A stretch of 64,000 bases of DNA from Ignavibacteria bacterium. GTDB taxonomy: Bacteria > Bacteroidota > Ignavibacteria > Tepidaquicellales > Tepidaquicellaceae. The notes below the pieces were generated by a model, which saw only the letters and a program-made list of their open reading frames with translations, was not told where the DNA came from and ran no database searches. Positions 45,222-54,535 of the stretch are shown here, piece after piece; the stretch's first letter is position 1; each line of letters starts with the position of its first letter. The position numbers and the translations under genes were made by a program. The stretch spans positions 558,001 through 622,000 of the forward strand of contig JBAZNU010000001.1 of the NCBI GenBank assembly GCA_041649015.1, given 5' to 3'.

Positions 45222-45997
45222 TGAGAAATATTTTTATAATATTCTTTCTACTTTTATTTGCTTCTTCGGGGCTGGCACAGTTCGGAGAAGACCGTGATAC
45301 AACCTTTGGGGATGTAAGGTTTTCAGCGCGCTTTGATACGACAAAATACGAGACGACATTTACGGTCAAGAAAAACGGAAAGAAGATTTACGAAGAAACT
45401 CTGGCAGACAACGTGTATGATATATTACAGGAACAGTTTCAGCCGGGGGGAAAGAAATATTTTTTAATACATCTTTATTCCGGCGGGGCTCACTGCTGTT
45501 CTTCGTTATTAATTTCAGAAGTAAATGGAGACAGGTATGTTGTTCTTGATTCGGGTTTTTACGGAAACTCAGGTTTCATGATAGAAGACATGAACAAAGA
45601 CGGAACGAAAGAAATAGTATCGGGAAACGACATGTTTGCGTATGCGTTCACAAACTATTCAGAAACACGATTTCCGCTAAGAGTACAAAAATTCGAGGGC
45701 GGCAGACTTACCGAAATAACAGGAAACTTCAAAGACGACATATTATACGAACTGGGATACTTTGAGGAAGACCTTAACGAACTTATAAAAGAAGGTTTTG
45801 CGTGTCCCGAAAAGGATGATGAAGATACATTCAACACAGATGCGGGAAGCGTAAAAACAATTCTTGCAGCAATCGTTGCGGACTATCACTCCCTTGGTCA
45901 GGTTGACAGAGGGTATGAGATGGTTGAGAAAGTTTATAAATGCGTTGACAAAGATAAATACATAAAAATTTTAAAAGAAGATTTTAAATTAAAATAA
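45218..45997 (+). CDS. Secreted protein of unknown function within the sdh operon
   Basis: A 259-residue exported protein (signal MRNIFIIFFLLLFASSGLAQ). The mature part has a YSGGAHCCSSLLI motif, seen in several families of uncharacterised bacterial secreted proteins, and a segment resembling an FG-GAP/VCBS-type repeat (IEDMNKDGTKEIVSGND). The ATG overlaps the sdhA stop by 4 bases and the stop is 1 base from the sdhB start, so it is co-translated with the sdh subunits. Whether it has any role in succinate dehydrogenase is unknown. The paired cysteines at about 90 could bind metal or form a disulfide. Confidence 0.78.
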   Translation: MMRNIFIIFFLLLFASSGLAQFGEDRDTTFGDVRFSARFDTTKYETTFTVKKNGKKIYEETLADNVYDILQEQFQPGGKKYFLIHLYSGGAHCCSSLLISEVNGDRYVVLDSGFYGNSGFMIEDMNKDGTKEIVSGNDMFAYAFTNYSETRFPLRVQKFEGGRLTEITGNFKDDILYELGYFEEDLNELIKEGFACPEKDDEDTFNTDAGSVKTILAAIVADYHSLGQVDRGYEMVEKVYKCVDKDKYIKILKEDFKLK

Positions 45998-45998
45998 T

Positions 45999-46709
45999 AT
46001 GGACATTAAATTAAAGATTCTCCGTTATAACCCTGAAAAGGATGACAAACCTTACTATCAGGATTACTCGCTCCCAAACATAAGCGGTGACTGGCGCTTG
46101 CTTGACGTACTGCATGAGATAAAGTGGAAATACGATGGAACGCTGACATTCCGGCGTTCATGCGCCCACGGAATCTGCGGCAGCGACGGGATAAAGGTAA
46201 ACGGAAAGAACAGGCTTGCTTGCTCGCTTCTTTTAAAGGATATGAACACGAGCAAGACTATTGTTATCGAGCCATTACCTTCATTACCGATTATAAAAGA
46301 TTTAGTCGTAGATATGTCGAGCTTCTTCTCAAAGTACGAAGTAATAAAGCCATATCTTATCGCAAAGACACCGCCACCGCCAAACAGCGAAAGACTGCAA
46401 TCAAACGAAGATGCAGAGAAATTATTTGAGGCGGCAAAGTGCATACTCTGCGGATGCTGCACAACCTCGTGTCCTTCAACATGGACGAATGAAAATTATA
46501 TAGGTCCGGCAGCACTGCTGAAGACATACAGGTTTGCATTTGACACACGCGATGACGGAGGAGACGAGAGGCTGGATATCATAGACAACCCTGACGGAAT
46601 ATGGCGCTGTCATACAATTTTTAACTGCATTGAGACCTGTCCGAAGGAAATAAATATTACGTGGCACATCTCACAATTAAAAAAGAGAATATCGGTAAAA
46701 GAACTTTAA
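45999..46709 (+). CDS. sdhB: Succinate dehydrogenase/fumarate reductase iron-sulfur subunit
   Basis: A 236-residue subunit passing electrons from FAD to the quinone site. The [2Fe-2S] ligands are in CAHGICGSDGIKVNGKNRLAC, with the Asp variant also found in E. coli SdhB. The [4Fe-4S] motif is CILCGCCTTSCP near 150, and the [3Fe-4S] region is CHTIFNCIETCP near 205. The set is complete. It follows the secreted-protein gene by 1 base and ends the operon at a strong terminator. Confidence 0.96.
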   Translation: MDIKLKILRYNPEKDDKPYYQDYSLPNISGDWRLLDVLHEIKWKYDGTLTFRRSCAHGICGSDGIKVNGKNRLACSLLLKDMNTSKTIVIEPLPSLPIIKDLVVDMSSFFSKYEVIKPYLIAKTPPPPNSERLQSNEDAEKLFEAAKCILCGCCTTSCPSTWTNENYIGPAALLKTYRFAFDTRDDGGDERLDIIDNPDGIWRCHTIFNCIETCPKEINITWHISQLKKRISVKEL

Positions 46710-46728
46710 AAGAATTTTTAGAGAAGTG

Positions 46729-46755
46729 AAAAGGGGCGGAAAGCCCCTTTTTGTT
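46729..46755 (+). terminator. Terminator after sdhB
   Basis: AAAAGGGGC pairs with GCCCCTTTT around a 5-nt loop, followed by more T residues, about 20 bases after the sdhB stop. Just beyond it (about 46769-46787) is a scrap of the ACACGGAT-type dispersed repeat. The rest of the gap to 46932 is AT-rich. Confidence 0.85.
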
Positions 46756-46931
46756 TTGGAAGCAAAAGAACACGGATGGACACGGATTAAGCATGGGGAT
46801 GCGGATGAAGAAATGTCTTTTTATTGCAAGAATGTATAAGAATGGAAGAATAACGGACTAATTTCTCATTAGTGATTTTGTTATTTTGTATATGGAGTAA
46901 TATAACATAGGGGGTAATTAAATATTTGATT

Positions 46932-47642
46932 ATGAAAAATATAGTAACGCTTAAAGATAGGAAAGTAGTACAAAACAACAACATTGCAATGTGGTTTGAC
47001 AGAGGTGGATCGGATTTTGAGTTTAAACCCGGACAGTATGCAAGAATAACTCTTCAGGAACCTATACATAACGATGCGGAAGGAAATTCGCGTTTATTTT
47101 CTCTTGCATCATCACCGAAAAAAGATTACATAATGTTCACCACAAGGGCTCTTGACTCGGCATTTAATAAAAACATACTTGAAATGCCTATCGGTGCAAA
47201 GGCTGAAATATCGGGCTTCGGCGGGAATACGGTACTACACGAGGATTCTTTAATACCGGCGGTTTTTTTAATTGGTGGTATTGGTATTACTCCGGTACGT
47301 TGCATGGTTGAGCATATAGTAGATGAGAAACTGCCTTACAAGGCATATCTTTTTTATTCAAATCCGACAGCATCATCAATGGCATTTTTGACTGAGTTTG
47401 AAAAATGGGCTAAAGAATACAGCGGTTTTAAGTTTATACCGACAATAGACGACAAAGAAGATAAAAGCTGGAAATATAACTTTGGTTATATAAACAAAGA
47501 AATGATTTTGAAATATATAGATGATGTAAACAAGCCAATTTATTACATAGTCGGACCGACGGCGATGGTAGAGGCGATGGAGAGACTTCTGCAGGAATTA
47601 AACGTAAGCACAAACAACATAAAACTGGAGAAATTCGGATGA
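46932..47642 (+). CDS. Ferredoxin reductase-type FAD/NAD(P) oxidoreductase
   Basis: A 236-residue single-chain flavoprotein of the ferredoxin-NADP reductase superfamily. I use the ATG at 46932; a TTG two codons earlier is also open. The FAD-binding motif SRLFSLASS (the RxFS type) lies near 53-61, the NAD(P) motif GGIGITPVRCM near 117 and the C-terminal YYIVGPTAMVEAM near 205. There is no iron-sulfur domain, so it probably works with a separate electron-carrier partner. The stop overlaps the start of the methyltransferase gene by 4 bases. Confidence 0.86.
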   Translation: MKNIVTLKDRKVVQNNNIAMWFDRGGSDFEFKPGQYARITLQEPIHNDAEGNSRLFSLASSPKKDYIMFTTRALDSAFNKNILEMPIGAKAEISGFGGNTVLHEDSLIPAVFLIGGIGITPVRCMVEHIVDEKLPYKAYLFYSNPTASSMAFLTEFEKWAKEYSGFKFIPTIDDKEDKSWKYNFGYINKEMILKYIDDVNKPIYYIVGPTAMVEAMERLLQELNVSTNNIKLEKFG

Positions 47643-48394
47643 ACAATCACACAAAAAGATTTACGGGCAAGGCGGACGATTATGCAAAATACCGACCGGG
47701 TTATCCCGAGCAAATAATAGGTTTTCTGGAGAAAAAAATAGGGTTTGACGCCTCGAAGGATATAGCAGACATTGGCTGCGGGACGGGGATACTGAGTAGA
47801 TTATTTTTAAACAATGGTAACCTCGTTTTCGGCGTAGAGCCAAATCAGGAAATGAGGGATAAATCAGAAAGCCTGCTGGGTAAGTTTATAAACTTTATCA
47901 GTGTTGAAGGCACGGCAGAAGAGACAAGACTTGCAAATAACAGCGTTGACATAATAACTGCCGGACAGGCATTTCACTGGTTTGACCTTAAGAAAACAAA
48001 GAAAGAGTTTAAAAGAATACTGAGAAAAGACGGAGACGTGGTTGTTGTATGGAACGACAGAAAGAATAACACCCCGGTTATGAAACTAATGAACGGAATA
48101 TTGAAATCATTAGGGCACGAACATCACGAAGCGGAAAAGGATTTAATGGATAAAAATTTATTGGGTTTATTTTTCGAAAAGGAAAAAATTGCTTCGACAA
48201 CCTTTCCAAACTTTCAAATGCTTGACCTTGCGGGGCTGAGGGGAAGAATCCTTTCAATATCATACGTGCCCGACAAGGGAGAAGAAAACAAGAGAATTAT
48301 GAAAGAGGTTAAAGACTTGTTTGACAGATACAACAACGGCGGCATGGTGAAGTTAGAATACACAACAAGGGTTTACTACGGAAAGTTGAAGTAG
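47639..48394 (+). CDS. Class I SAM-dependent methyltransferase
   Basis: A 251-residue cytoplasmic methyltransferase. Motif I ADIGCGTGILSRLF is at about 44-57, with the following acidic residue in FGVEPNQEM and motif IV near DIITAGQAFHWFD, all typical of the Methyltransf_11/25 group. The FHWFD segment is frequent in this subfamily, including fungal LaeA-like and bacterial small-molecule methyltransferases. The substrate cannot be told. It is translationally coupled to the flavoprotein gene upstream, so they may act on one pathway. Confidence 0.86.
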   Translation: MNNHTKRFTGKADDYAKYRPGYPEQIIGFLEKKIGFDASKDIADIGCGTGILSRLFLNNGNLVFGVEPNQEMRDKSESLLGKFINFISVEGTAEETRLANNSVDIITAGQAFHWFDLKKTKKEFKRILRKDGDVVVVWNDRKNNTPVMKLMNGILKSLGHEHHEAEKDLMDKNLLGLFFEKEKIASTTFPNFQMLDLAGLRGRILSISYVPDKGEENKRIMKEVKDLFDRYNNGGMVKLEYTTRVYYGKLK

Positions 48395-48549
48395 AGAGGG
48401 TGTCTTTGATTAATCGTTTATAGTTATATTATTTAGAAAATAGACCGAAAAAGGAAAGCTGATTGACATGGATTTTGAAAATAGTATCTACTCCTTGTTA
48501 AGATTAAAGAATTATGAGCTACATTTTTACGAATAATAATTTTACTACT

Positions 48550-49962
48550 ATGAAAAAACTATTTCTGATATTACCGATATTAATTTTTTTCCTGCACACA
48601 TCGGTGCTTGCACAAAATGACATAAAAGGTGACTGGAACGGGTACATTGATTTAACTACCTCAAAGCTTGAAATAATTGTGAAGTTTACGCATGACGGCA
48701 CGGGTTACAACGGAAGCATTGACATACCCGATCAAAGTGCTTACGGGCTTAAGTTGTCAAAGATTGTTTACAATGCGTCTGATATCTCTTTTGAGCTTGA
48801 GATTCCGAACGCACCAGCGAAGTTTAAGGGCGTTTATTTAGCAGACAGTATTTCGGGAGAATTTTTACAAGCAGGTTTTAAGGGTACGTTTTATTTATCA
48901 AACAAACCAAAAGAGGACGAAAAAAATAAATCGAACGCTTCTTTTAAAGAGGAAGAAATAAAATTCATCAACGGCGACATCACTTTTGTCGGCACGCTCA
49001 CAACACCATTAAAGAGCGGAAGGCACCCGGCTGCAATTATGATATCCGGAAGCGGTCCACAAAACAGGGACGAGAACATACTCGGTTTTAAGATATTTAA
49101 AATTATTGCGGAGCATTTAAGTACAAATGGAATAGCAGTATTAAGGTACGATGACAGGGGTGTAGCCGAGAGCACGGGAAAGTCCGTTAACGAATCGACA
49201 TCGGAAGAGTTTGCGGAAGATGTATCGGCTGCGATGGATTTTTTAAAAAAGCGGAATGATATAAACGCCGAACAAATTGGCTTGATAGGTCACAGCGAGG
49301 GGGGCATAGTAGCGCCTTTAACTGCTTCAAAGAGAAAGGATGTTGCATTTATTGTTTCAATTGCAGGAACGGGAGTTAACGGAGCAGAAATTATACTTGA
49401 GCAGACAAAATTAATATCTCTGGCAAACGGCGAAGACTCTGTGCGGGTTAACAAGGATTACGATGAAACAAAAGTCGCTCTGTATATGATAGTAAACGGT
49501 GCAAGCGAGGAGGAGCTGCAATCGCTAATTAGAAAAAGTGCAGAAGAACAGTTTGATAATCTCAGTGAAACAGAAAAATCCAAAATACCCGATAAGTCAG
49601 AATGGGTAAACGAGAAGACTGATAATGCATACAAGACACTGACTTCAACATGGATGAAATTCTTTCTTAAACACGAGCCAGCTGAAACGTGGAATAAAAT
49701 CACATGTCCTGTACTTGCTTTATTCGGAGGGCTTGACCTACAGGTTTCTGTTTTGCAGAATGAAGTACCTGTTAGACAGGCATTAACCGAAGCCGGAAAT
49801 AAAGATTTTGAAATAAAGGTATTCCCGAAAGCAAACCATTTATTTCAAGAGGCGAAAACAGGCAGTACGAGTGAATACGGGATTTTAAAGAAGGAGTTTA
49901 TAGACGGATTTCTTGATTATATTTTAAATTGGATAAACAAGAGAGTAACTGTAGTTAATTAG
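48550..49962 (+). CDS. Secreted alpha/beta hydrolase (esterase)
   Basis: A 470-residue exported hydrolase. I start at ATG 48550, which directly precedes the signal peptide (MKKLFLILPILIFFLHTSVLA). An upstream in-frame ATG at 48514 adds 12 residues without purpose. An N-terminal beta-rich domain (about 20-135) precedes the alpha/beta-hydrolase fold: DDRGVAEST near 210, nucleophile GHSEGG near 250, Asp in LFGGLDLQV near 400 and His in KANHLF near 435. The architecture resembles Bacteroidota acyl esterases. Probable periplasmic esterase of unknown substrate. Confidence 0.86.
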   Translation: MKKLFLILPILIFFLHTSVLAQNDIKGDWNGYIDLTTSKLEIIVKFTHDGTGYNGSIDIPDQSAYGLKLSKIVYNASDISFELEIPNAPAKFKGVYLADSISGEFLQAGFKGTFYLSNKPKEDEKNKSNASFKEEEIKFINGDITFVGTLTTPLKSGRHPAAIMISGSGPQNRDENILGFKIFKIIAEHLSTNGIAVLRYDDRGVAESTGKSVNESTSEEFAEDVSAAMDFLKKRNDINAEQIGLIGHSEGGIVAPLTASKRKDVAFIVSIAGTGVNGAEIILEQTKLISLANGEDSVRVNKDYDETKVALYMIVNGASEEELQSLIRKSAEEQFDNLSETEKSKIPDKSEWVNEKTDNAYKTLTSTWMKFFLKHEPAETWNKITCPVLALFGGLDLQVSVLQNEVPVRQALTEAGNKDFEIKVFPKANHLFQEAKTGSTSEYGILKKEFIDGFLDYILNWINKRVTVVN

Positions 49963-49999
49963 GATTTAGGAGGCAGAAAAATAAAGATTAAAAAAGAGG

Positions 50000-51466
50000 A
50001 TGGAAAAATATTTCGAGAAATACAGACAAAATACAATTGGTAACAACAGGGAATACGAAAGTCCTTACGGTAGACAGAGATTAATATATGCTGACTGGGT
50101 TGCAAGCGGCCGGCTTTACAAACCAATAGAAGATACCATAACAGAAAAGATAGGTCCTTACGTTGCGAACACACATACAGAGACGAGTGAGACGGGTGCT
50201 TTAATGACAAGAGCTTACAAGCTCGCACACAAGAAAATAAAACAGCACTGCAACGCAGGAGAAAAGGACGTTATAATAACAGCGGGGTTTGGAATGACGA
50301 CTGTAATAAACAAGTTTCAGAGAATCCTGGGGCTTAAGAACTTTATACGGCGGCTAGACAAAAATGTAATTCCAAAAGAAGAAAGACCCGTTGTGTTTCT
50401 CACACACATGGAACATCATTCCAACCAAACATCCTGGTATGAAACCATTGCCGACGTTGTTGTTGTAGAGCCCGGCGATGACCTCTCCTGCGATATAGAT
50501 AATCTTGAAAAAGAGTTAATTAAGTACAAAGACAGAAAAACGAAATTCGGGTCTTTCAGTGCGTGCTCAAACGTAACGGGAATACAGACTTCTTACTTTG
50601 AGATGGCAAAATTGATGCACAAATACGGGGGATATTGTTTTGTAGATTTTGCAGCATCTGCGCCATACGTTGAGATTAACATGCATCCTGACGAAGAAGA
50701 GTCGAGGCTTGATGCAGTATTTTTTTCTCCGCACAAATTTCTTGGGGGACCGGGTACATCGGGGGTGTTAGTGTTTAACAAAGAATTGTATCAAAATTAC
50801 AGCCCGGACCATCCCGGTGGAGGCACTGTAGAATGGACGAATCCGTGGGGTGAGTATATGTACATAAACGATATTGAAACAAGAGAGGACGGAGGAACGC
50901 CTGGATTTCTTCAGGCAATTAGAACGGCTTTATGCATAGAGCTTAAGAATGAAATGGGAGTTGATAATATTCTAAGAAGGGAAGAACAGCTTTTAAAAAT
51001 TGCATTTAAGGAATTAAGGGAAATACCGAACCTCCATATACTTGCCGACAACATTGAGCACAGACTCGGTATTGTATCTTTTTACATGGATAATATTCAT
51101 TACAATTTAATTGTAAGACTTTTAAGCGACCGTTACGGCATTCAGGTAAGAGGAGGGTGTGCATGTGCGGGTACATACGGACACTATCTTCTAAACGTTG
51201 ATCAAGACCATTCAAAACATATTACTGATTTAATCAGACACGGAGATCTGTCTTTAAAGCCGGGGTGGGTGAGGATTTCTCTGCATCCGACTATGCCGGA
51301 CGAAGATTTGCTGATAATATGTAAAGCATTACGCGAGATAGGGAATAACTATAAAGAATGGCAGGATGATTATGTTTATAATAATCAAACAAATGAATAC
51401 AGGTATAAGTATGAGCAAAACAATTTTATTGAAGTAAAGAAATGGTTTGAACTATCGGATGACTAA
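50000..51466 (+). CDS. Class V aminotransferase (cysteine desulfurase-like)
   Basis: A 488-residue PLP enzyme of aminotransferase class V. The substrate-loop and PLP residues are visible: YADWVASGR near 30, HTETSETGALMTRAY near 56, HHSNQTSW near 138, and the Schiff-base Lys in FFSPHKFLGGPGTSG near 245. RGGCACAGTYGHYLL near 390 carries cysteines in a loop resembling the active-site loop of cysteine desulfurases, so sulfur transfer is possible. No Fe-S assembly genes adjoin it. The reaction is therefore uncertain. Confidence 0.86.
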   Translation: MEKYFEKYRQNTIGNNREYESPYGRQRLIYADWVASGRLYKPIEDTITEKIGPYVANTHTETSETGALMTRAYKLAHKKIKQHCNAGEKDVIITAGFGMTTVINKFQRILGLKNFIRRLDKNVIPKEERPVVFLTHMEHHSNQTSWYETIADVVVVEPGDDLSCDIDNLEKELIKYKDRKTKFGSFSACSNVTGIQTSYFEMAKLMHKYGGYCFVDFAASAPYVEINMHPDEEESRLDAVFFSPHKFLGGPGTSGVLVFNKELYQNYSPDHPGGGTVEWTNPWGEYMYINDIETREDGGTPGFLQAIRTALCIELKNEMGVDNILRREEQLLKIAFKELREIPNLHILADNIEHRLGIVSFYMDNIHYNLIVRLLSDRYGIQVRGGCACAGTYGHYLLNVDQDHSKHITDLIRHGDLSLKPGWVRISLHPTMPDEDLLIICKALREIGNNYKEWQDDYVYNNQTNEYRYKYEQNNFIEVKKWFELSDD

Positions 51467-51492
51467 TAGTGTTATAGAGAAAAAGTTTAAAA

Positions 51493-52191
51493 ATGAAAAA
51501 TCTGATAGTACTTTTAAGTTTTATTTTATCTTTAAGTGCAACTGCACAGCACAAGGAAGTTTCATATCCTAAAACAAAGGAGTTTCAACAATCACTTACG
51601 CCCGATTCCATAATCGTTTTACTTAAAAACGGGAATGAAAGGTTTCTTCACAATACGCGTTCAGACATTGATTACGATGCGGAAATTGAGTTGACCTCTC
51701 ACAATCAATATCCATTCGCAGTGGTATATGGATGTATGGATTCGAGGGTTCCTCCAGAAATTGCATTTGATGCCGGTATTGGGGATATATTTGTAAACAG
51801 GCTTGCCGGCAACGTTATCACAAAAGAAGTGCTTGGCAGTATGGAGTACGCCTGTAAAGTTGCAGGTTCAAAACTTGTAGTTGTAATGGGACATACGAGC
51901 TGCGGTGCAGTAAAGGGTGCAATAGATAACGTAGAACTTGGAAATATTACTGATATTGTAAAAGAAATAAAGCCAGCGGTTAGTAAAACAGTCTTGTTGA
52001 ATCCCGGCGAAGAAGTTTCGTCTAAAAATTATGAACTTGTTGATATGGTTGCAAAAACAAACGTTGAACTTGGAATAGAGTATATACGTAAAAACAGTCC
52101 GATACTAAAAGAAATGGAAGACAAAGGCGAGATAAAAATTGTCGGTGCCGTTTATGATGTATCAACGGGGAGAGTTTCTTTCTTACAATAA
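51493..52191 (+). CDS. Exported beta-class carbonic anhydrase
   Basis: A 232-residue zinc enzyme with a signal peptide (MKNLIVLLSFILSLSATAQ). The zinc ligands are Cys81 (GCMDSRVPPE, with the Asp83-Arg85 dyad) and His134/Cys137 (GHTSCGAVKG). Length and motifs match beta carbonic anhydrase, and the signal places it in the periplasm, where it would interconvert carbon dioxide and bicarbonate. The gene ends 1 base before the convergent recN gene, leaving no room for a separate terminator. Confidence 0.94.
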   Translation: MKNLIVLLSFILSLSATAQHKEVSYPKTKEFQQSLTPDSIIVLLKNGNERFLHNTRSDIDYDAEIELTSHNQYPFAVVYGCMDSRVPPEIAFDAGIGDIFVNRLAGNVITKEVLGSMEYACKVAGSKLVVVMGHTSCGAVKGAIDNVELGNITDIVKEIKPAVSKTVLLNPGEEVSSKNYELVDMVAKTNVELGIEYIRKNSPILKEMEDKGEIKIVGAVYDVSTGRVSFLQ

Positions 52192-52192
52192 A

Positions 52193-53926
52193 TTATTTTT
52201 CTCTTTTTAAACTCCTAAGTTCTTTAGCTGTTTTCTTAGAGGCGTCAGTAATTTTTTCACTACTAAGAAGGCGAGCAACTTCGGTAATAATGTTTTCTTC
52301 CTGCAGGTCATTAATTTCAGCAATGGTTTCACTGCCGACGGTTTTTTTGCTGACATAAAAATGTTTATCGCTCATAGCTGCAATCTGGGGAAGGTGTGTT
52401 ATAGAGATTATCTGGTGTGTTTTTGAAAGTTCAAATAAAACTGTACCAACTTTTCCTGCGATGCGTCCGCTTATACCTGCATCAATTTCATCGAATACAA
52501 GAATAGGTATATTTTCTTTTCCTGACAGAGATGCTTTTAAGGAAAGCATTATTCTTGATACTTCGCCGCCCGACGCTGTTTTTCTTAAAGGGGTGAATTC
52601 ACTTCCTTTGTTTGCTTTTATCAGAAACTCAACATTGTCAATTCCCGCGGCTGAGAGTTTATATGTTACATTTCCTTTTTTAAAAGACAGGTCGTCTGAG
52701 CCATCAGTCGCCGCTATAAAACGGTTTAAGCTGACTTTAAATTCTGCAGACTCAAGTCCAACCTCCTTAAAGTAAGAGTTCACTTTCTTTTCAAGTGTCT
52801 TACCGTGTTTAATTCTAACTAAGGAAAGTTCTTCCGCTACTGCAAACACCTGTGCCTTTTTATCCTGAACCTCTTTACTCAATTTTTCGATTTCATAGTC
52901 AAAATTTTCAGAGAGGTTAAACTGTTCTGTAAGTTCGGCAGCTTTAGTTATTAATCCTTCTATGCTTAAATTATACTTCTTCTTTAAAAAAGTAAGAGTA
53001 CCAAGGCGGTTTCTGATAATTTCTATTCTTTCCGGGTCAAAATTTACCTCCTTAACATAGTCTCTTAATTCTTCTGAAACATTTTTCGCGGATGATAAAA
53101 TTTCTTCAAGGGTTGATATATACTTTTCTATTTCGCGGTCGTGCTTTACGGCTTTCTTTAATTCTTTAATTATGTATGACAAATTTGAAAGCATATTAGA
53201 ATCGTTTTCATATAAATAATTTATACCATTACAAACGGCTGTGCTGATTTCCTCTGCGTTTTCCATCTTGTTAAGCTCGTTTAAAAGCTCGCTATCTTCA
53301 TTTGGAAGGGGGTTAACATTATTTATTTCTTTCAGTTGAAATTCAAGAAAACTTTTCCGGCTGATAATGTCATCTCTCTTGTTTAAAAGTGTTTTTAATA
53401 TTTCTGTTTTTTCTTTTAATTCTAAAAAAACTTTCTGATATTTATCTTTTAATATATTTCCCTGAATAAAATTATCCAGAAATTCGCAATGGGTTTCCTT
53501 ATTTAACAGGGACTGGTGCTCGTTTTGAGAGTGAATGTCTACAATCAAATCACCAAAGTCTTTAAGGTCGGATATATTTACGAGTGAATCGTTAATAAAG
53601 CTTCTACTGACACCTTTTTTGGTAAGCTCTCTTCTAATTATGACAGAGCCTTTGTTGTTTGAGTCAGAAATAAGTTCTTTTTCTGATAAGAACTTTAACA
53701 CATTACTATTATTGCTGAAATCAAAATATCCCTCAACAATAAGCCGGGAATTCTCGTTTCTGATAATCGAATAGTTTGCTCTCTCGCCCAATATAAGCCC
53801 CAAGGCATCAAGAATAATGGACTTGCCGGCACCCGTCTCGCCTGTGAGAATATTAAGCCCCTTAGAGAAAATCATTTCGGCTTCTTTGATTATCAGATAA
53901 TTCTTTATGTATAATTTCTCAAGCAC
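52193..53926 (-). CDS. recN: DNA repair protein RecN
   Basis: A 577-residue SMC-like ATPase used in double-strand-break repair. The Walker A motif LTGETGAGKSIILDALGL is near 27-44. Helical coiled-coil arms occupy about 150-390. The C-terminal head has the signature ASGGEVSRIMLSLKA near 435, Walker B LVFDEIDAGISG near 463 and ITHLPQIAAMSD near 498. The protein is complete. The upstream gap to 54229 is AT-rich. Besides the terminator of the next gene it holds one TTATTAACA site (54158-54166). Confidence 0.95.
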   Translation of the reverse strand: MLEKLYIKNYLIIKEAEMIFSKGLNILTGETGAGKSIILDALGLILGERANYSIIRNENSRLIVEGYFDFSNNSNVLKFLSEKELISDSNNKGSVIIRRELTKKGVSRSFINDSLVNISDLKDFGDLIVDIHSQNEHQSLLNKETHCEFLDNFIQGNILKDKYQKVFLELKEKTEILKTLLNKRDDIISRKSFLEFQLKEINNVNPLPNEDSELLNELNKMENAEEISTAVCNGINYLYENDSNMLSNLSYIIKELKKAVKHDREIEKYISTLEEILSSAKNVSEELRDYVKEVNFDPERIEIIRNRLGTLTFLKKKYNLSIEGLITKAAELTEQFNLSENFDYEIEKLSKEVQDKKAQVFAVAEELSLVRIKHGKTLEKKVNSYFKEVGLESAEFKVSLNRFIAATDGSDDLSFKKGNVTYKLSAAGIDNVEFLIKANKGSEFTPLRKTASGGEVSRIMLSLKASLSGKENIPILVFDEIDAGISGRIAGKVGTVLFELSKTHQIISITHLPQIAAMSDKHFYVSKKTVGSETIAEINDLQEENIITEVARLLSSEKITDASKKTAKELRSLKREK

Positions 53927-54229
53927 TTATTATATCTTTTTATTATATATTAGATAAAGTAATAGTAATAGCGTTGTTAATAGTGTTAAAAAATATCTAT
54001 TTGTTTTGAAATTAAAAAGCAATTAAGGAATACCGTGTTTATAGAATGTTTATAAAAGAATGGAAAAAAGGAGTTATTAGAGAGACGGGATTATAAACCC
54101 CGGTTAATGCAGTAAAATTTGTTAACAGATTGTTGTTATTAAGAAGTTAATAGTAAGTTATTAACAAATTTCGTAATAAAAAACCCGGTTGCTGCCGGGT
54201 TATAAAAATTATAATTTATAAGATAAAAA
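53927..54229. other. AT-rich gap upstream of recN
   Basis: A 303-bp non-coding stretch that must contain the recN promoter. It has a TTATTAACA 9-mer at 54158-54166, identical to the one in the dnaA upstream region, and a TGTTAACAG at 54120. No SOS box was recognised with confidence. The right end holds a terminator for the cysteine-rich protein gene. Confidence 0.4.
54182..54201 (-). terminator. Terminator after the cysteine-rich protein gene
   Basis: AACCCGG (54182-54188) pairs with CCGGGTT (54195-54201). Read on the minus strand it is followed by a T-run (the complement of the A-run at 54178-54183). It lies about 30 bases after the stop. Confidence 0.8.
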
Positions 54230-54535
54230 TTATTTTCTATAAGTACAGGAACCTTTTGTTGAACCAGCTTCTGTTTTTTGTGAGCAGTTTGTTTTAGGGC
54301 AGTTTTTCATCTGTGACTGACCTTCATTGTTTGTGTTTTTCATTGATTCACACTGTTTTGTACATGTTTCGCATTTACCGTCGCACTGTTTCTGACAGTT
54401 TTCTTTTTGGGTGCATTCAGTATTGCAGCACTTTTCATCTTTATCGTCGGCAATAAGGTTTTTCTGTCCCTTGTATAGGAAAAACGAGCCGGCGAGCAAA
54501 GCAATTAAAACGATTACAAAGATTATTTTTTTCAT
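54230..54535 (-). CDS. Small membrane-anchored cysteine-rich protein
   Basis: A 101-residue protein that begins with a signal anchor or signal peptide (MKKIIFVIVLIALLAGSFFLY). The rest is polar with 11 cysteines. Eight are clustered within about 25 residues (KCCNTECTQKENC, then QKQCDGKCETCTKQC) and three are spaced toward the C-terminus. The C-x2/3-C spacing resembles metallothionein-like or other metal-binding sequences, but no named family is recognised. It probably lies in the periplasm, where it may bind metals or form disulfides. It is monocistronic with its own terminator. Confidence 0.72.
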   Translation of the reverse strand: MKKIIFVIVLIALLAGSFFLYKGQKNLIADDKDEKCCNTECTQKENCQKQCDGKCETCTKQCESMKNTNNEGQSQMKNCPKTNCSQKTEAGSTKGSCTYRK

